The notes below the pieces were generated by a model that did no database searches, was not told the origin of the DNA, and saw only the letters and a list, made by a program, of their open reading frames with translations. Position numbers and translations under genes: made by a program. 64,000 nucleotides of DNA, taken from the NCBI GenBank assembly GCA_031398325.1, contig JANNNB010000201.1, forward strand, positions 1 to 64,000. The letters run 5' to 3'. Below, piece by piece: positions 23,764 to 32,767 of this stretch (position 1 is its first letter; each line of letters begins with the position of its first letter). The stretch is from Sva-07 sp031398325 (GTDB taxonomy: Bacteria > Actinomycetota > Acidimicrobiia > Acidimicrobiales > Ilumatobacteraceae).

Positions 23764-26664
23764 GTGGCCAACGGGCATCGACTGACCATCCGATCGATCG
23801 ACGCCGACCCCCGAACCGAGGCCCTGCACGCCAGCGCCGCCCAGCTCGGACTGCCACTCATCGAGCGTCTCGGCGTCGCCGATGTCGTTCTCGTCGACAC
23901 GAACCTCGACACGGCCGAGCTCGACCGCTTGTCCGCCGTCCTCGTCGATCCACTCCTCCAACGCGGATCGTGGGAGCTGCCGGGCGGACGAGGCGTCGAG
24001 GTCACCACACTCGCCGGCGTGACCAACGGCGCCGCCGATGCAGTGGTGCGGGCGGCAGATCTCGTCGGTGTGTCGATCGGTGCCGCGGCTACCGCACTGC
24101 GCCTCGAATTCGACGACGACGTGAGCGACGCCGTGATCGATGAGTTCGTGACCCGTCTCGTCGCCAATCCGATCGTGGAACGCTGGACACACGGGTACAC
24201 CGAGATGAATCCGCCGACAGACCACGTGGCGGTCGGCGCCGCCGAGGTCATCCCCGTCAGGTGGCTCGAGGACGACGCGCTGCTCGCCGTCGACCGGGCA
24301 CGCTCGTTGTCACTCGACCTCGAGGAGCTGCGCGTCATCCGCGAACACTTCGAGAAGCTCGACCGCGAGCCCACCGACGTCGAGCTCGAGACACTCGCCC
24401 AGACGTGGAGCGAGCACTGCGCCCACAAGACCTTCCGCGCCGCAATCGAACTCGATGACGGCACAGTGCCGCGGCAGATCGAACCGTTGATGCGCCAGCT
24501 CCGCAACAGCACCGAGAACATGGCCGCACCGTTCGTGCGGTCCGCCTTCGTCGGCAACGCCGGCGTGGTCGAGTTCACCGAGGGGACGACGCTCGCCGTC
24601 AAGGCCGAGACCCACAACCACCCGTCAGCCGTCGAACCGTTCGGTGGAGCGAACACCGGCGTCGGCGGTGTCATCCGCGACGTGCTCGGAATCGCTCACC
24701 GTCCGATCGCGGTCACCAACGTTTTGTGCTTCGGACCGAGCGACCTCCCGATCGGCGAACTACCGGAAGGCACGCTGCACCCGCTCCGGGTCCGCGCCGG
24801 CGTCGTCGATGGCGTCGCGGACTACGGCAACAAGATCGGCCTGCCCACCATCGCCGGTGCCGTCCTGTACGACTCCGCGTACACCACCAACCCGCTCGTC
24901 TTTGCCGGATGCATCGGTGCCGCCGCCGCCCGCCCGCTGCACGACGGGCCGTTCGTCGGAGACCGTGTCGTCGTCCTCGGCGGCGCCACGGGGCGTGACG
25001 GCATACGAGGAGCGACGTTCTCGTCGGCCACGATGGATGCCACGACCGGTGAAGTCGCCGGAGCGAGCGTTCAGATCGGTGACCCCATCGTGGAGAAGCT
25101 GCTCATCGATGCCCTGGTGGGTGCGGAGGACCTCTTCTCGGCGATCACCGACTGCGGAGCTGGCGGGCTCTCTTCGGCCGTCGGTGAGATGGCCGAGGGA
25201 ATCGGCGCCGAGGTCGAACTCGATCTGGTTCCGCGCAAGTATCCCGGTCTCGAACCTTGGGAAGTCTGGCTCTCGGAGGCCCAGGAACGCATGGTCGTCG
25301 CCGTCCCCCCGGCGCACCTCGAGCAGCTCGCCGCCAGGTGTGCCCGATTCGGCGTCGACCTCGCCGACCTCGGCGAATTCACCGGCACCGGACAGCTCGT
25401 CGTGCGGTCGGGAGGCACCGTCGTCGCCGATCTCGACACCGAATTCCTGCACGACGGTAGGCCCCAGCGTCGCATGAGAGCCACCACCACGCTGCCGGTT
25501 CGAACCGGGCACGGGGTGCGCACCGTCACCGATCCGATCGCCGCGCTCCTCGCCCTGCTCGCCCACCCGAACATTGCGTCGAAGGAGGCGATCATCCGTC
25601 GATACGACCACGAGATCCTGGGGTCGACGGTCACCCGCCCGCTCGTCGGCGTACACGCCGATGGGCCGGGCGACGGCGTCGTGATCGCCGCTCCGGCGGC
25701 CAGGGAGGGCTTCGCCGTCGGCATCGGCGTCAACCCCTGGTACGGGCTGCACGACCCCGAGCACATGGCCGTCGCGGTCGTCGACGAGGCGATCCGCAAC
25801 ATCGTGGCGGTCGGCGCCGACCCCGACCGGGTGGCGCTGCTCGACAACTTCTCATGGGGCGACCCCAGGCGGGAATCGACCCTCGGCGAGCTCGTCGACG
25901 CGGTCGCGGGCTGCTGCATGGCGGCCGATCTCTACCAGGCCCCGTTCGTGTCTGGCAAGGACTCGTTGAACAACGAGTACATGGGCAACGACGGTCAGCT
26001 TCACGCTGTGCCGCCGACCCTGGTGATCACGGCGATCGCACATGTTCCCGACGCCGATGCCTGCATCTCGTCCGACCTGACCCGACCCGGCAACGTGCTG
26101 CTGGTCGTCGGCGACACACGAGCAGAGTTCGCCGGATCACATCTCGACATGGTGCTGGGCGAGACGGTGTTGGGCGAGAGGGTCCTGGGCGCGAGGGTGC
26201 TGGGCGAGCGGGTGCTGGGCGAGATGGTGCCGGGCACGACCGTCGCCGACTTCGATGGAGGCGACGCGGCGATCGGGCCCGCTCCCGCGCCGGACCCTGC
26301 CGCACCGGTGCGGTACCGCCGGTTGCACGCGGCGATCCGGTCGGGCGCCGTTCGCTCGTGCCACGACCTCAGCGAGGGCGGGCTTGCCGTGGCGCTGGCG
26401 GAGATGTGCATCGGCGGACGGCTCGGTGCCCGTGTCGATGCGCTCCCCCACACCGATGTCGCCACCGCTCTGTTCAGCGAATCGACGGGGCGACTCCTGG
26501 TCGAGGTGGAGCCCGACGACGTCGAGGCCTTCATCGAGCACATGAGCGGCGACGCACACCGCCTCGGAGCGGTCACGTCCGACGACTCGCTCGATCTCGC
26601 GGGCATCGGCCGGGTGTCGATAGAAGCACTCGTCGGCGCGTTCACGGGCACGGCCCCGTCATGA
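23764..26664 (+). CDS. purL: Phosphoribosylformylglycinamidine synthase subunit PurL with PurS-like N-terminus
   Basis: 966 residues, about 200 longer than small PurL. The first 150 or so look like two PurS-like modules; the second ends in the typical LVANPIVERW. Then comes the PurL core with HCAHKTFR, HNHPSAVEPFGGANTGVGG (from about residue 284), and repeated AIRS-type halves with ITDCGAGGLSSAVGEMAEG and DLSEGGLAVALAEM. PurL amidates FGAR to FGAM using ammonia from PurQ and ATP; PurS bridges the two, and here seems to be built in. Six 15-bp units insert about 30 residues (796-825) in the C-terminal half. The GTG start is set by the -10 box and by the domain start. It overlaps purQ by 4 bases. 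Confidence 0.93.
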   Translation: MANGHRLTIRSIDADPRTEALHASAAQLGLPLIERLGVADVVLVDTNLDTAELDRLSAVLVDPLLQRGSWELPGGRGVEVTTLAGVTNGAADAVVRAADLVGVSIGAAATALRLEFDDDVSDAVIDEFVTRLVANPIVERWTHGYTEMNPPTDHVAVGAAEVIPVRWLEDDALLAVDRARSLSLDLEELRVIREHFEKLDREPTDVELETLAQTWSEHCAHKTFRAAIELDDGTVPRQIEPLMRQLRNSTENMAAPFVRSAFVGNAGVVEFTEGTTLAVKAETHNHPSAVEPFGGANTGVGGVIRDVLGIAHRPIAVTNVLCFGPSDLPIGELPEGTLHPLRVRAGVVDGVADYGNKIGLPTIAGAVLYDSAYTTNPLVFAGCIGAAAARPLHDGPFVGDRVVVLGGATGRDGIRGATFSSATMDATTGEVAGASVQIGDPIVEKLLIDALVGAEDLFSAITDCGAGGLSSAVGEMAEGIGAEVELDLVPRKYPGLEPWEVWLSEAQERMVVAVPPAHLEQLAARCARFGVDLADLGEFTGTGQLVVRSGGTVVADLDTEFLHDGRPQRRMRATTTLPVRTGHGVRTVTDPIAALLALLAHPNIASKEAIIRRYDHEILGSTVTRPLVGVHADGPGDGVVIAAPAAREGFAVGIGVNPWYGLHDPEHMAVAVVDEAIRNIVAVGADPDRVALLDNFSWGDPRRESTLGELVDAVAGCCMAADLYQAPFVSGKDSLNNEYMGNDGQLHAVPPTLVITAIAHVPDADACISSDLTRPGNVLLVVGDTRAEFAGSHLDMVLGETVLGERVLGARVLGERVLGEMVPGTTVADFDGGDAAIGPAPAPDPAAPVRYRRLHAAIRSGAVRSCHDLSEGGLAVALAEMCIGGRLGARVDALPHTDVATALFSESTGRLLVEVEPDDVEAFIEHMSGDAHRLGAVTSDDSLDLAGIGRVSIEALVGAFTGTAPS
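26149..26238 (+). repeat. Six 15-bp tandem units inside purL
   Basis: Six imperfect in-frame copies of a 15-base unit resembling cgggtgctgggcgag encode repeats of the pentapeptide VLGER with variants. They expand a loop that in other PurL proteins links the end of a domain to the segment before HDLSEGG. Copy number may differ between strains. Confidence 0.85.
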
Positions 26665-27395
26665 CGACGGGCCGTGTTCCCGCTCTCGTGATCGCCGGGC
26701 CGGGGACCAACCGCGACCGTGACGTCGTCGACGCACTCGAACTCGCCGGCGCGCGTGCCGAGATCGTCCTGGCATCCGAGCTCGTCGGGGATCCCACGAT
26801 GCTGGATCGCGCCAGGATGGCCGTGGTCGCCGGGGGCTTCAGCTACGCCGACTCGCTCGGTGCGGGCCGCATGCTGGCACTCGACCTGTCCGTCGGCCTC
26901 GGCGAGGAACTGCGCTCGTTCGTGGCGGCCGGTCGCCCGGTGATCGGCATCTGCAACGGGTTCCAGGTACTCACGAGCGCCGGTCTGCTCCCAGGCGCGC
27001 TCGGCCACAACGCGAACGGGACGTTCGACTGTCGCTGGGTCGAGTTGGAGCCCGTCGTGACCTCGGTGTCCATCTGGACGGCGGGCCTCGACGCGTCGAT
27101 CCACTGCCCGATCGCGCACGGCGAGGGCCGGTTCGTCCATCCGGACCCCGACGAACTCGCAGCCGCTGGGCAGATCGCCCTCCGTTACGCCTCGACGAAC
27201 CCGAACGGATCCGTGGCCGACATCGCCGGGGTGTGTGATACGACCGGCGTCGTGCTCGGCCTCATGCCCCATCCCGAAAACCACATCGTCGCCCGTCAGC
27301 ACCCGCGGCACGGCCGCGGGCGGGCGCCTGTCGACGACCGGCACTCAGGGCTCCACCTGTTCGCCAACGGCGTCCGTCACGCGGCGGGATCGTGA
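26661..27395 (+). CDS. purQ: Phosphoribosylformylglycinamidine synthase, glutaminase subunit PurQ
   Basis: 244 residues, a class I glutamine amidotransferase. The nucleophilic Cys is in GICNGFQVL, and the His-x-Glu pair is in LMPHPENH. It hydrolyses glutamine and passes ammonia to PurL. It starts with an ATG that overlaps the purL TGA (ATGA) and its stop overlaps the purC GTG, so the stoichiometry is probably set by translational coupling. Confidence 0.95.
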   Translation: MTTGRVPALVIAGPGTNRDRDVVDALELAGARAEIVLASELVGDPTMLDRARMAVVAGGFSYADSLGAGRMLALDLSVGLGEELRSFVAAGRPVIGICNGFQVLTSAGLLPGALGHNANGTFDCRWVELEPVVTSVSIWTAGLDASIHCPIAHGEGRFVHPDPDELAAAGQIALRYASTNPNGSVADIAGVCDTTGVVLGLMPHPENHIVARQHPRHGRGRAPVDDRHSGLHLFANGVRHAAGS

Positions 27396-28357
27396 CCTCA
27401 CCGATGGCCGCCACGATGCCGGCGTTCGACACGATCGATCTCCCGCTCGACGATCGACGCGACGGCAAGGTGCGCATCTCGTATGCCCTGCCGAACGGAC
27501 GTCGGGTGTTCATCACGACCGATCGCTTGTCGGCATTCGATCGGATCATCGCCACGGTGCCGTACAAGGGTCAGGTGCTGAACCAGCTCTCCGGCTGGTG
27601 GTTCGAACAGACGGCCGACATCGTGGCGAACCACGTGATCTCGATTCCGGACCCGAACGTCCTGATCGCACGTGCGGCCATCCCGCTCACCGTCGAGGTC
27701 GTCGTGCGCGGCTACATCACGGGGGTCACCGACACCGCGCTGTGGACGCAGTACGCGTCCGGTGAGCGCATGCTGTACGGGCACCTGCTCCCGGACGGCC
27801 TCACGAAGAACGCACGACTCGACCACCCGATCGTGACCCCGACCACCAAGGGCGCCGACGGTGAACACGACGTTCCCCTCTCATGTGCCGCTGTTGCCGA
27901 ACGTGGTCTCGTCGACGAGGCGCTGTGGACGCGTGTCCAGGACGTGGCACTCGCCCTGTTCGAACGCGGCTCGGAAGTCGGCGAACGATCCGGACTGATC
28001 CTCGCCGACACCAAGTACGAATTCGGCATGACCCACGATGGCGAGCTGCTCCTCATCGACGAGGTGCACACGCCCGATTCGTCGCGCTGGTGGGTCGGCG
28101 ACACGTACGCGGGACGCGTGGCAGAGGGCCTCGAGCCCGAGAGCCTCGACAAAGAGGTCGTACGGCGAGCCCTGGCCGATGTCGGGTACACCGGCGACGG
28201 TGCGTTGCCGACGTTGCCGGCCGAGGTCTGGACCGCGACGACCAGCCGGTACATCGACGCGTTCGAACGACTGACCGGGACGACGTTCGTCCCCGGCCGA
28301 TACCCCGCTGCACCACGAATCCACGCCGCACTCGCGGGACTGGAGATCTACGCATGA
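27392..28357 (+). CDS. purC: SAICAR synthetase PurC
   Basis: 321 residues, in the range of the longer actinobacterial and eukaryote-like SAICAR synthetases (about 290-310). Signatures include GKVRISYALP, TDRLSAFDRI, PLTVEVVVRGYITG and LIDEVHTPDSSRWW. The enzyme joins aspartate to CAIR with ATP. The GTG start at 27392 overlaps the purQ stop; an ATG 12 bases later (MAATMPAF) is an alternative. Its stop overlaps purF. Confidence 0.95.
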   Translation: MTSPMAATMPAFDTIDLPLDDRRDGKVRISYALPNGRRVFITTDRLSAFDRIIATVPYKGQVLNQLSGWWFEQTADIVANHVISIPDPNVLIARAAIPLTVEVVVRGYITGVTDTALWTQYASGERMLYGHLLPDGLTKNARLDHPIVTPTTKGADGEHDVPLSCAAVAERGLVDEALWTRVQDVALALFERGSEVGERSGLILADTKYEFGMTHDGELLLIDEVHTPDSSRWWVGDTYAGRVAEGLEPESLDKEVVRRALADVGYTGDGALPTLPAEVWTATTSRYIDAFERLTGTTFVPGRYPAAPRIHAALAGLEIYA

Positions 28358-29814
28358 ACAAGCTGCGCGTCACGGCACTGCCCGACGAGACCGACGACGC
28401 CCCCAAAGAGGAGTGTGGAGTCCTCGGTATCTCGACGCCGCACGGCGACGGGGTCGCCCAGCTGACCTTCTTCGGTCTCTTCGCGCTCCAGCACCGGGGT
28501 CAGGAGGCAGCGGGCATCGCGGTGAGCGACGGTCGCCGGGTTCGTGTTCACAAGGAGGCCGGCCTCGTCGCGAACGTCTTCTCGCCCGAAACACTCAAGC
28601 CGCTGGTCGGCTATCACGCGATCGGTCACACCCGCTACTCCACGACGGGGTCGAACGCCGATCGGAACATCCAGCCCTTCCTGATCGAGACGATGCACGG
28701 CCCGCTCGCCCTCGCCCACAACGGCAACCTCGTGAACGCCGCGGCTCTGCGCGACGAGCTCCTGAACCGTGGATTCGGTCTCACCGCCACGAGCGACACC
28801 GAGGTGTTGTCGCTCATGCTCGCCGCCGCCGGTGGGCAGACCTGGCAGGACCGGATCGAGCGCACCCTGCCGGCCTGGAAGGGTGCGTTCTCCCTGGTCA
28901 TCCTCGCTGCCGACCAGGTGATCGCCATACGCGACCCGTGGGGCTTCCGCCCGCTCTCGGTCGGTCGACTCCCCCACGGCGGTCACGCCGTCGCCAGCGA
29001 GACCTGTGCGCTCGCCACCCTCGGATGCGTCGAGATCGACGAGGTCCAGCCGGGCGAGATGGTGACGTTGCGGGGAGCGGAGATCGAGCGCACGCAGGTG
29101 CTCGCGCCGCAGCTCCACGCGGCCCGCTGCTCGTTCGAGTTCGTGTACTTCTCCCGCCCCGACTCGGTCTGGCACGGCCGCAGCGTGCACCACGTCCGTC
29201 AGCAGCTCGGCGTCGAACTCGCCCGCGAGTCACCGACCGATGCCGACGTGGTCATCCCGGTCCCCGACAGCTCGATCCCGGCTGCGATCGGCTACTCGGC
29301 CGAGAGCGGGATCCGGTTCAACGATGGCCTCATCAAGAACCGGTACATCGGGCGCACGTTCATCGAACCGACGCAGGACATCCGCGAACGTGGTGTCGCG
29401 CTCAAGTTCAACGCGTTGCGTGAGAACCTCGAAGGACGCCGGGTGGTGATGATCGACGACTCGCTGGTTCGCGGCACGACCGCTGGACCGCTGGTGAAGC
29501 TCGTCCGCGATGCTGGGGCGGCCGAGGTGCACCTCAAGATCACGTGCCCACCGATCACGCACGCCTGCCACTTCGGCGTCGACATGGGCCACGACGGCGA
29601 TCTCATCGCCGCCCAACTCAGCGTCGAGGAGATGCGGCAGCACATCGGCGCTGACAGCCTCGCCTTCCTGTCACTCGACGGCATGATGCGCGCCATCGCG
29701 AGCCGGGAAGCGGCGCAGGACGACGGCTACTGCAACGCCTGCTTCACGGGCAGGTACCCCTTGGCCGTCGGCGACGCCCAGTCGAAGTTGTCGTTCGAGG
29801 GCGTCCTGGCATGA
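28354..29814 (+). CDS. purF: Amidophosphoribosyltransferase PurF
   Basis: 486 residues. A short propeptide would be removed before Cys21 (EECGVLGI), which becomes the N-terminal glutaminase nucleophile. The PRPP site reads VVMIDDSLVRGTTAG. Cysteines in KITCPPITHACH and YCNACF match the 4Fe-4S ligands of the Bacillus-type enzyme, so this is the iron-sulphur, propeptide-bearing class. It catalyses the first step of purine synthesis, PRPP plus glutamine to phosphoribosylamine. The start overlaps the purC stop (ATGA). Confidence 0.96.
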   Translation: MNKLRVTALPDETDDAPKEECGVLGISTPHGDGVAQLTFFGLFALQHRGQEAAGIAVSDGRRVRVHKEAGLVANVFSPETLKPLVGYHAIGHTRYSTTGSNADRNIQPFLIETMHGPLALAHNGNLVNAAALRDELLNRGFGLTATSDTEVLSLMLAAAGGQTWQDRIERTLPAWKGAFSLVILAADQVIAIRDPWGFRPLSVGRLPHGGHAVASETCALATLGCVEIDEVQPGEMVTLRGAEIERTQVLAPQLHAARCSFEFVYFSRPDSVWHGRSVHHVRQQLGVELARESPTDADVVIPVPDSSIPAAIGYSAESGIRFNDGLIKNRYIGRTFIEPTQDIRERGVALKFNALRENLEGRRVVMIDDSLVRGTTAGPLVKLVRDAGAAEVHLKITCPPITHACHFGVDMGHDGDLIAAQLSVEEMRQHIGADSLAFLSLDGMMRAIASREAAQDDGYCNACFTGRYPLAVGDAQSKLSFEGVLA

Positions 29815-29839
29815 GCCGCGTGCGCTCGGTGATGCCCTG

Positions 29840-32008
29840 ATGCGGGTCCTCGTCGTCGGATCCGGCGGACGCGAAGCCGCCATCGCATGGGCCTGTCGCG
29901 CGCACGGCCACGAGGTCGCCATCGCGTCCGAGATCGGAGCGACGACCGCTGACGAGATCGATCTCGTCATCCCCGGACCAGAAGCGATGCTCGCCGCCGG
30001 CCTGGCCGACGAATGCGCCGCCCGCGGCATCCCGTGCTTCGGGCCGCCCGCGGCACTCGCGCGCCTCGAGTCGTCCAAGTCCTACGCCCGCGAGCTCGCG
30101 ACCGAACTGGGCATCCCGGGACCCCGGTTCGCGAGCTTCGGGAACGCCGACGATGCCATCGCCTGGTGGGAGGAGTCCGGCCTCGAGGTCGTCGTGAAAG
30201 CCGACGGCCTGCTCGCCGGCAAGGGTGTCGTGGTTCCGACGGGGGCGGCCGAAACGCGAGCTGCGATCCTCGCCACCGACGGACCGTTCCTCCTGGAAGA
30301 ACGTCTGCGCGGCCCCGAGTGCTCGCTGATCGCCCTGTGCGACGGAACGACGGCAGTCGCGTTGCCCCTGGCCCAGGACCACAAGCGGATCGGCGAAGGT
30401 GACAGCGGACCGAACACCGGCGGGATGGGCGCGTACGCACCCGCCCCGGTGCCCTACTCGGCCGACGATCTGCTGGCAACGTTCGTCCAGCCGGTGCTCG
30501 ACCATTTCGCCGCCCGAGGAACGCCCTACATCGGGATCATCTTCGCCGGGTTGATGTGCACGGCTGACGGGCCCCGGCTGATCGAGTACAACGTCCGCTT
30601 CGGTGACCCCGAAGCCCAGGCGCTGCTCCCGCTGCTCGAGACCGACCTCGCCGAGCTCGCACTCGCCTGCACTCGCGGCTCGGTGCACGATGCGCCTTTG
30701 AAGGTCCGGTCCGATTTCGCTCTCACCGTCGTCGCCGCAGCCGCCGGCTACCCGTCGGCACCCACCGCTGGCGCCGTCGTGTCCGACCGGGGCGGCGACT
30801 CCGAGAGCGCCATCCGCTTCGATGCAGGCGTCAACGCCGAAGGGCGCGTGTCCGGCGGACGGGTGCTCGCCGTGACCGGCCTCGGCCTCGACCTCGCCTC
30901 GGCGCGTGCCGCTGCGTACGACCGCCTCTCGACGATCCAGTTCGAGGGGATGCAGGTGCGCCGCGACATCGGCTGGCGGGCGCTCGGCGCATCCTTGCGT
31001 TCGTACGCACAGGCCGGCGTCGACATCGACGAAGGCACGCGTGCGGTCTCGGAGATGAAGGCGGCCGTCGAAGCGACGCACGACAACGGCGTGCTGCGCG
31101 GTGTCGGGAGCTTCGGCGGCGTGTTCTCCGCTGCGGCGATCACGGCGCTGCGCGACCCCGTACTCGTCGCGTCGACCGACGGCGTCGGCACGAAGGTCGA
31201 ACTCGCCGCGCGCCTCGGAATGGTGCGCGGCGTCGGCATGGACATCGTGAACCACTGCATCGACGACGTATTGGTGCAGTCGGCACGTCCACTCTTCTTC
31301 CTCGACTACATCGCCGCGAGTGTGCTCGACGCCGATCTCGTCGCTGAGGTGGTGGGCGGCATGGCCGAAGCGTGTCGTGTCGCCGGGTGTGCGCTGCTCG
31401 GTGGGGAGACGGCCGAGATGCCCGGGGTCTACATGCCGGGGGCGTTCGACATCGCCGGCACGCTCGTGGGGGTCGCCGAACGCGACGAGCTCCTCCCCCG
31501 CTCCGACGTCGGTGTCGATGACGTGCTCATCGGGGTCGCCTCGAGTGGGCCGCACACCAACGGGTACTCGCTGCTTCGCAAGATCTTCGAGTGGGCGCCG
31601 ATGGACGCGGTCCCGGAGGGGTTCGATCGGCCACTCGGCGAGACGCTTCTCGAACCGCATCGGTCGTACCTCGACGTGCTCACCCCCGCCCTCGCCGGCG
31701 GCCTCGTCAAGGGCCTGGCCCACATCACCGGTGGCGGTCTCCCGGAGAACGTGCCGCGCGTCCTGCCCGACGAAGTCGATGCAGTCATCGAACTCGGGTC
31801 GTGGCCGATCCCGCCGCTGTTCGCGCTCGTCCGCGAGCTCGTCCCCCAGATGGCGACCGAGGAGCTGTACCGGACGGTGAACATGGGTGTCGGCATGGTC
31901 GTGATCTGTGACCCCATCGACGCCGCCTCCGTGCAGGCTTCCATCGCCGAGCCGACCTGGGTGATCGGCCGCCTCGAACCGGGCACCAAGCGCGTCCGCC
32001 TCATCTGA
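29840..32008 (+). CDS. purD-purM: Bifunctional PurD-PurM fusion (GAR synthetase / AIR synthetase)
   Basis: One 722-residue frame holds two enzymes. Residues 1 to about 383 are GAR synthetase, with VVGSGGREAA, an ATP-grasp lysine in VVVKADGLLAGKG, PNTGGMGAYAP and the metal site IEYNVRFGDPEAQ. Residues about 386-722 are AIR synthetase, starting at SYAQAGVDIDEG and containing STDGVGTK, GGETAEMPG and HITGGGLPENVPR. The PurD half is about 40 residues shorter than normal: its N-domain lacks the usual APGNAG segment, and the conserved His of GGREHA is Ala12 or Ala13. Whether the PurD site is fully active is therefore worth a test. The order PurD-PurM-PurN copies the domain order of animal GART. The gap to purF is 25 bases. 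Confidence 0.92.
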   Translation: MRVLVVGSGGREAAIAWACRAHGHEVAIASEIGATTADEIDLVIPGPEAMLAAGLADECAARGIPCFGPPAALARLESSKSYARELATELGIPGPRFASFGNADDAIAWWEESGLEVVVKADGLLAGKGVVVPTGAAETRAAILATDGPFLLEERLRGPECSLIALCDGTTAVALPLAQDHKRIGEGDSGPNTGGMGAYAPAPVPYSADDLLATFVQPVLDHFAARGTPYIGIIFAGLMCTADGPRLIEYNVRFGDPEAQALLPLLETDLAELALACTRGSVHDAPLKVRSDFALTVVAAAAGYPSAPTAGAVVSDRGGDSESAIRFDAGVNAEGRVSGGRVLAVTGLGLDLASARAAAYDRLSTIQFEGMQVRRDIGWRALGASLRSYAQAGVDIDEGTRAVSEMKAAVEATHDNGVLRGVGSFGGVFSAAAITALRDPVLVASTDGVGTKVELAARLGMVRGVGMDIVNHCIDDVLVQSARPLFFLDYIAASVLDADLVAEVVGGMAEACRVAGCALLGGETAEMPGVYMPGAFDIAGTLVGVAERDELLPRSDVGVDDVLIGVASSGPHTNGYSLLRKIFEWAPMDAVPEGFDRPLGETLLEPHRSYLDVLTPALAGGLVKGLAHITGGGLPENVPRVLPDEVDAVIELGSWPIPPLFALVRELVPQMATEELYRTVNMGVGMVVICDPIDAASVQASIAEPTWVIGRLEPGTKRVRLI

Positions 32009-32068
32009 CACGAACCGCGTTGATCTGATTTTTCGTTCACGCGCGACGTGTGGGCGAGAACCCCTGGC

Positions 32069-32074
32069 TAGGTT
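32069..32074 (+). promoter_or_regulatory. Leaderless -10 box before the purN leader frame
   Basis: TAGGTT followed by 6 bases and ATG 32081. The bases around it (taggttcgatccatg) resemble the purL promoter (tagggtcgcgccagtg). It would give purN-guaB a promoter inside the operon. Confidence 0.5.
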
Positions 32075-32080
32075 CGATCC

Positions 32081-32107
32081 ATGCTCGTGACGGTCGTGGA
32101 TCTGTGA
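32081..32107 (+). other. Eight-codon leader frame overlapping the purN start
   Basis: ATG 32081 opens a frame MLVTVVDL that stops at TGA 32105-32107, overlapping the purN GTG at 32104 (GTGA). It starts exactly where a leaderless transcript from TAGGTT would begin. It may serve to deliver ribosomes to purN by coupling. It could instead be chance. Confidence 0.35.
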
Positions 32108-32767
32108 GACGCCGTCGCCTGGTGGTGCTGGTTTCGGGGCAACGGGTCGAACCTTCAGGCTGTGCTCGACGCGTGTGCCGATGGCCGGATCGACGGCCAA
32201 GTCGTCGCGGTGGTGTCCAACCGTCCCGATGTGTTCGCCCTGCAACGCGCCGACGCCGCAGGGGTGCCCGCCGTCCACATCGGGCTGCACCCGGGCGAGG
32301 AGCGTGCCGAGTACGACGCCCGCCTGGCCGACCTCATCGCCGGCTTCGAACCCGACCTGATCGTTCTCGCCGGCTGGATGCGCGTGCTCACCATGAGCTT
32401 CCTCGGCTGGTTCCCGCGTCAGGTGATCAACCTGCATCCCGCGCTGCCGGGCGATCTGCCCGGCACGAACTCGATCGAGCGGGCCTGGAACGAGGCCGTC
32501 GCGGGTACCCGCACGGCCACGGGCGTGATGGTCCACCTCGTGCCCGACGACGGGGTCGACGACGGCCCGGTGCTCGCGACCGCCGCTGTGGCGATCGACC
32601 CCTCCAGCACGTTGGAGGAATTCGAGACCGTGATGCACGCCGCGGAGCATCGACTGCTCGTCGACGTGCTCGCCCAGATGTGCGTCGATCCCTCGCTCAT
32701 CGACGCGACGATCGATCGAGTAGACACGAACGGAGCACGACCGATGGAAACGGAGATCCACGCATGA
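32104..32767 (+). pseudogene. purN: purN, phosphoribosylglycinamide formyltransferase, with an apparent +1 frameshift
   Basis: From GTG 32104 the frame reads RLVVLVSG and then breaks. One G too many in the run 32136-32139 moves the continuation, GNGSNLQAVLDAC, into another frame. Removing one G gives a clean 220-residue PurN. The rest is intact to 32767: LAGWMRVL, the catalytic INLHPALPG with the family His, and TGVMVHLVPDDGVDDGP with the catalytic Asp. PurN formylates GAR using 10-formyl-THF. Without the fix, only a product starting near GTG 32162 could be made, and it would lack the phosphate-binding GNGSN loop. The cause may be a base-calling error in the G run, a real mutation, or slippage. 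Confidence 0.85.

Noticed and set aside
26149..26238. Possible CRISPR-like array
   Set aside because: The 15-bp units are directly joined without spacers, are in frame with PurL and have no cas genes nearby.
29744..32761. A 1005-codon open frame on the minus strand opposite purD-purM and purN
   Set aside because: It is a mirror of a clearly coding region in GC-rich DNA, shows no domain, and has a Arg/His/Gly-rich composition typical of antisense frames.
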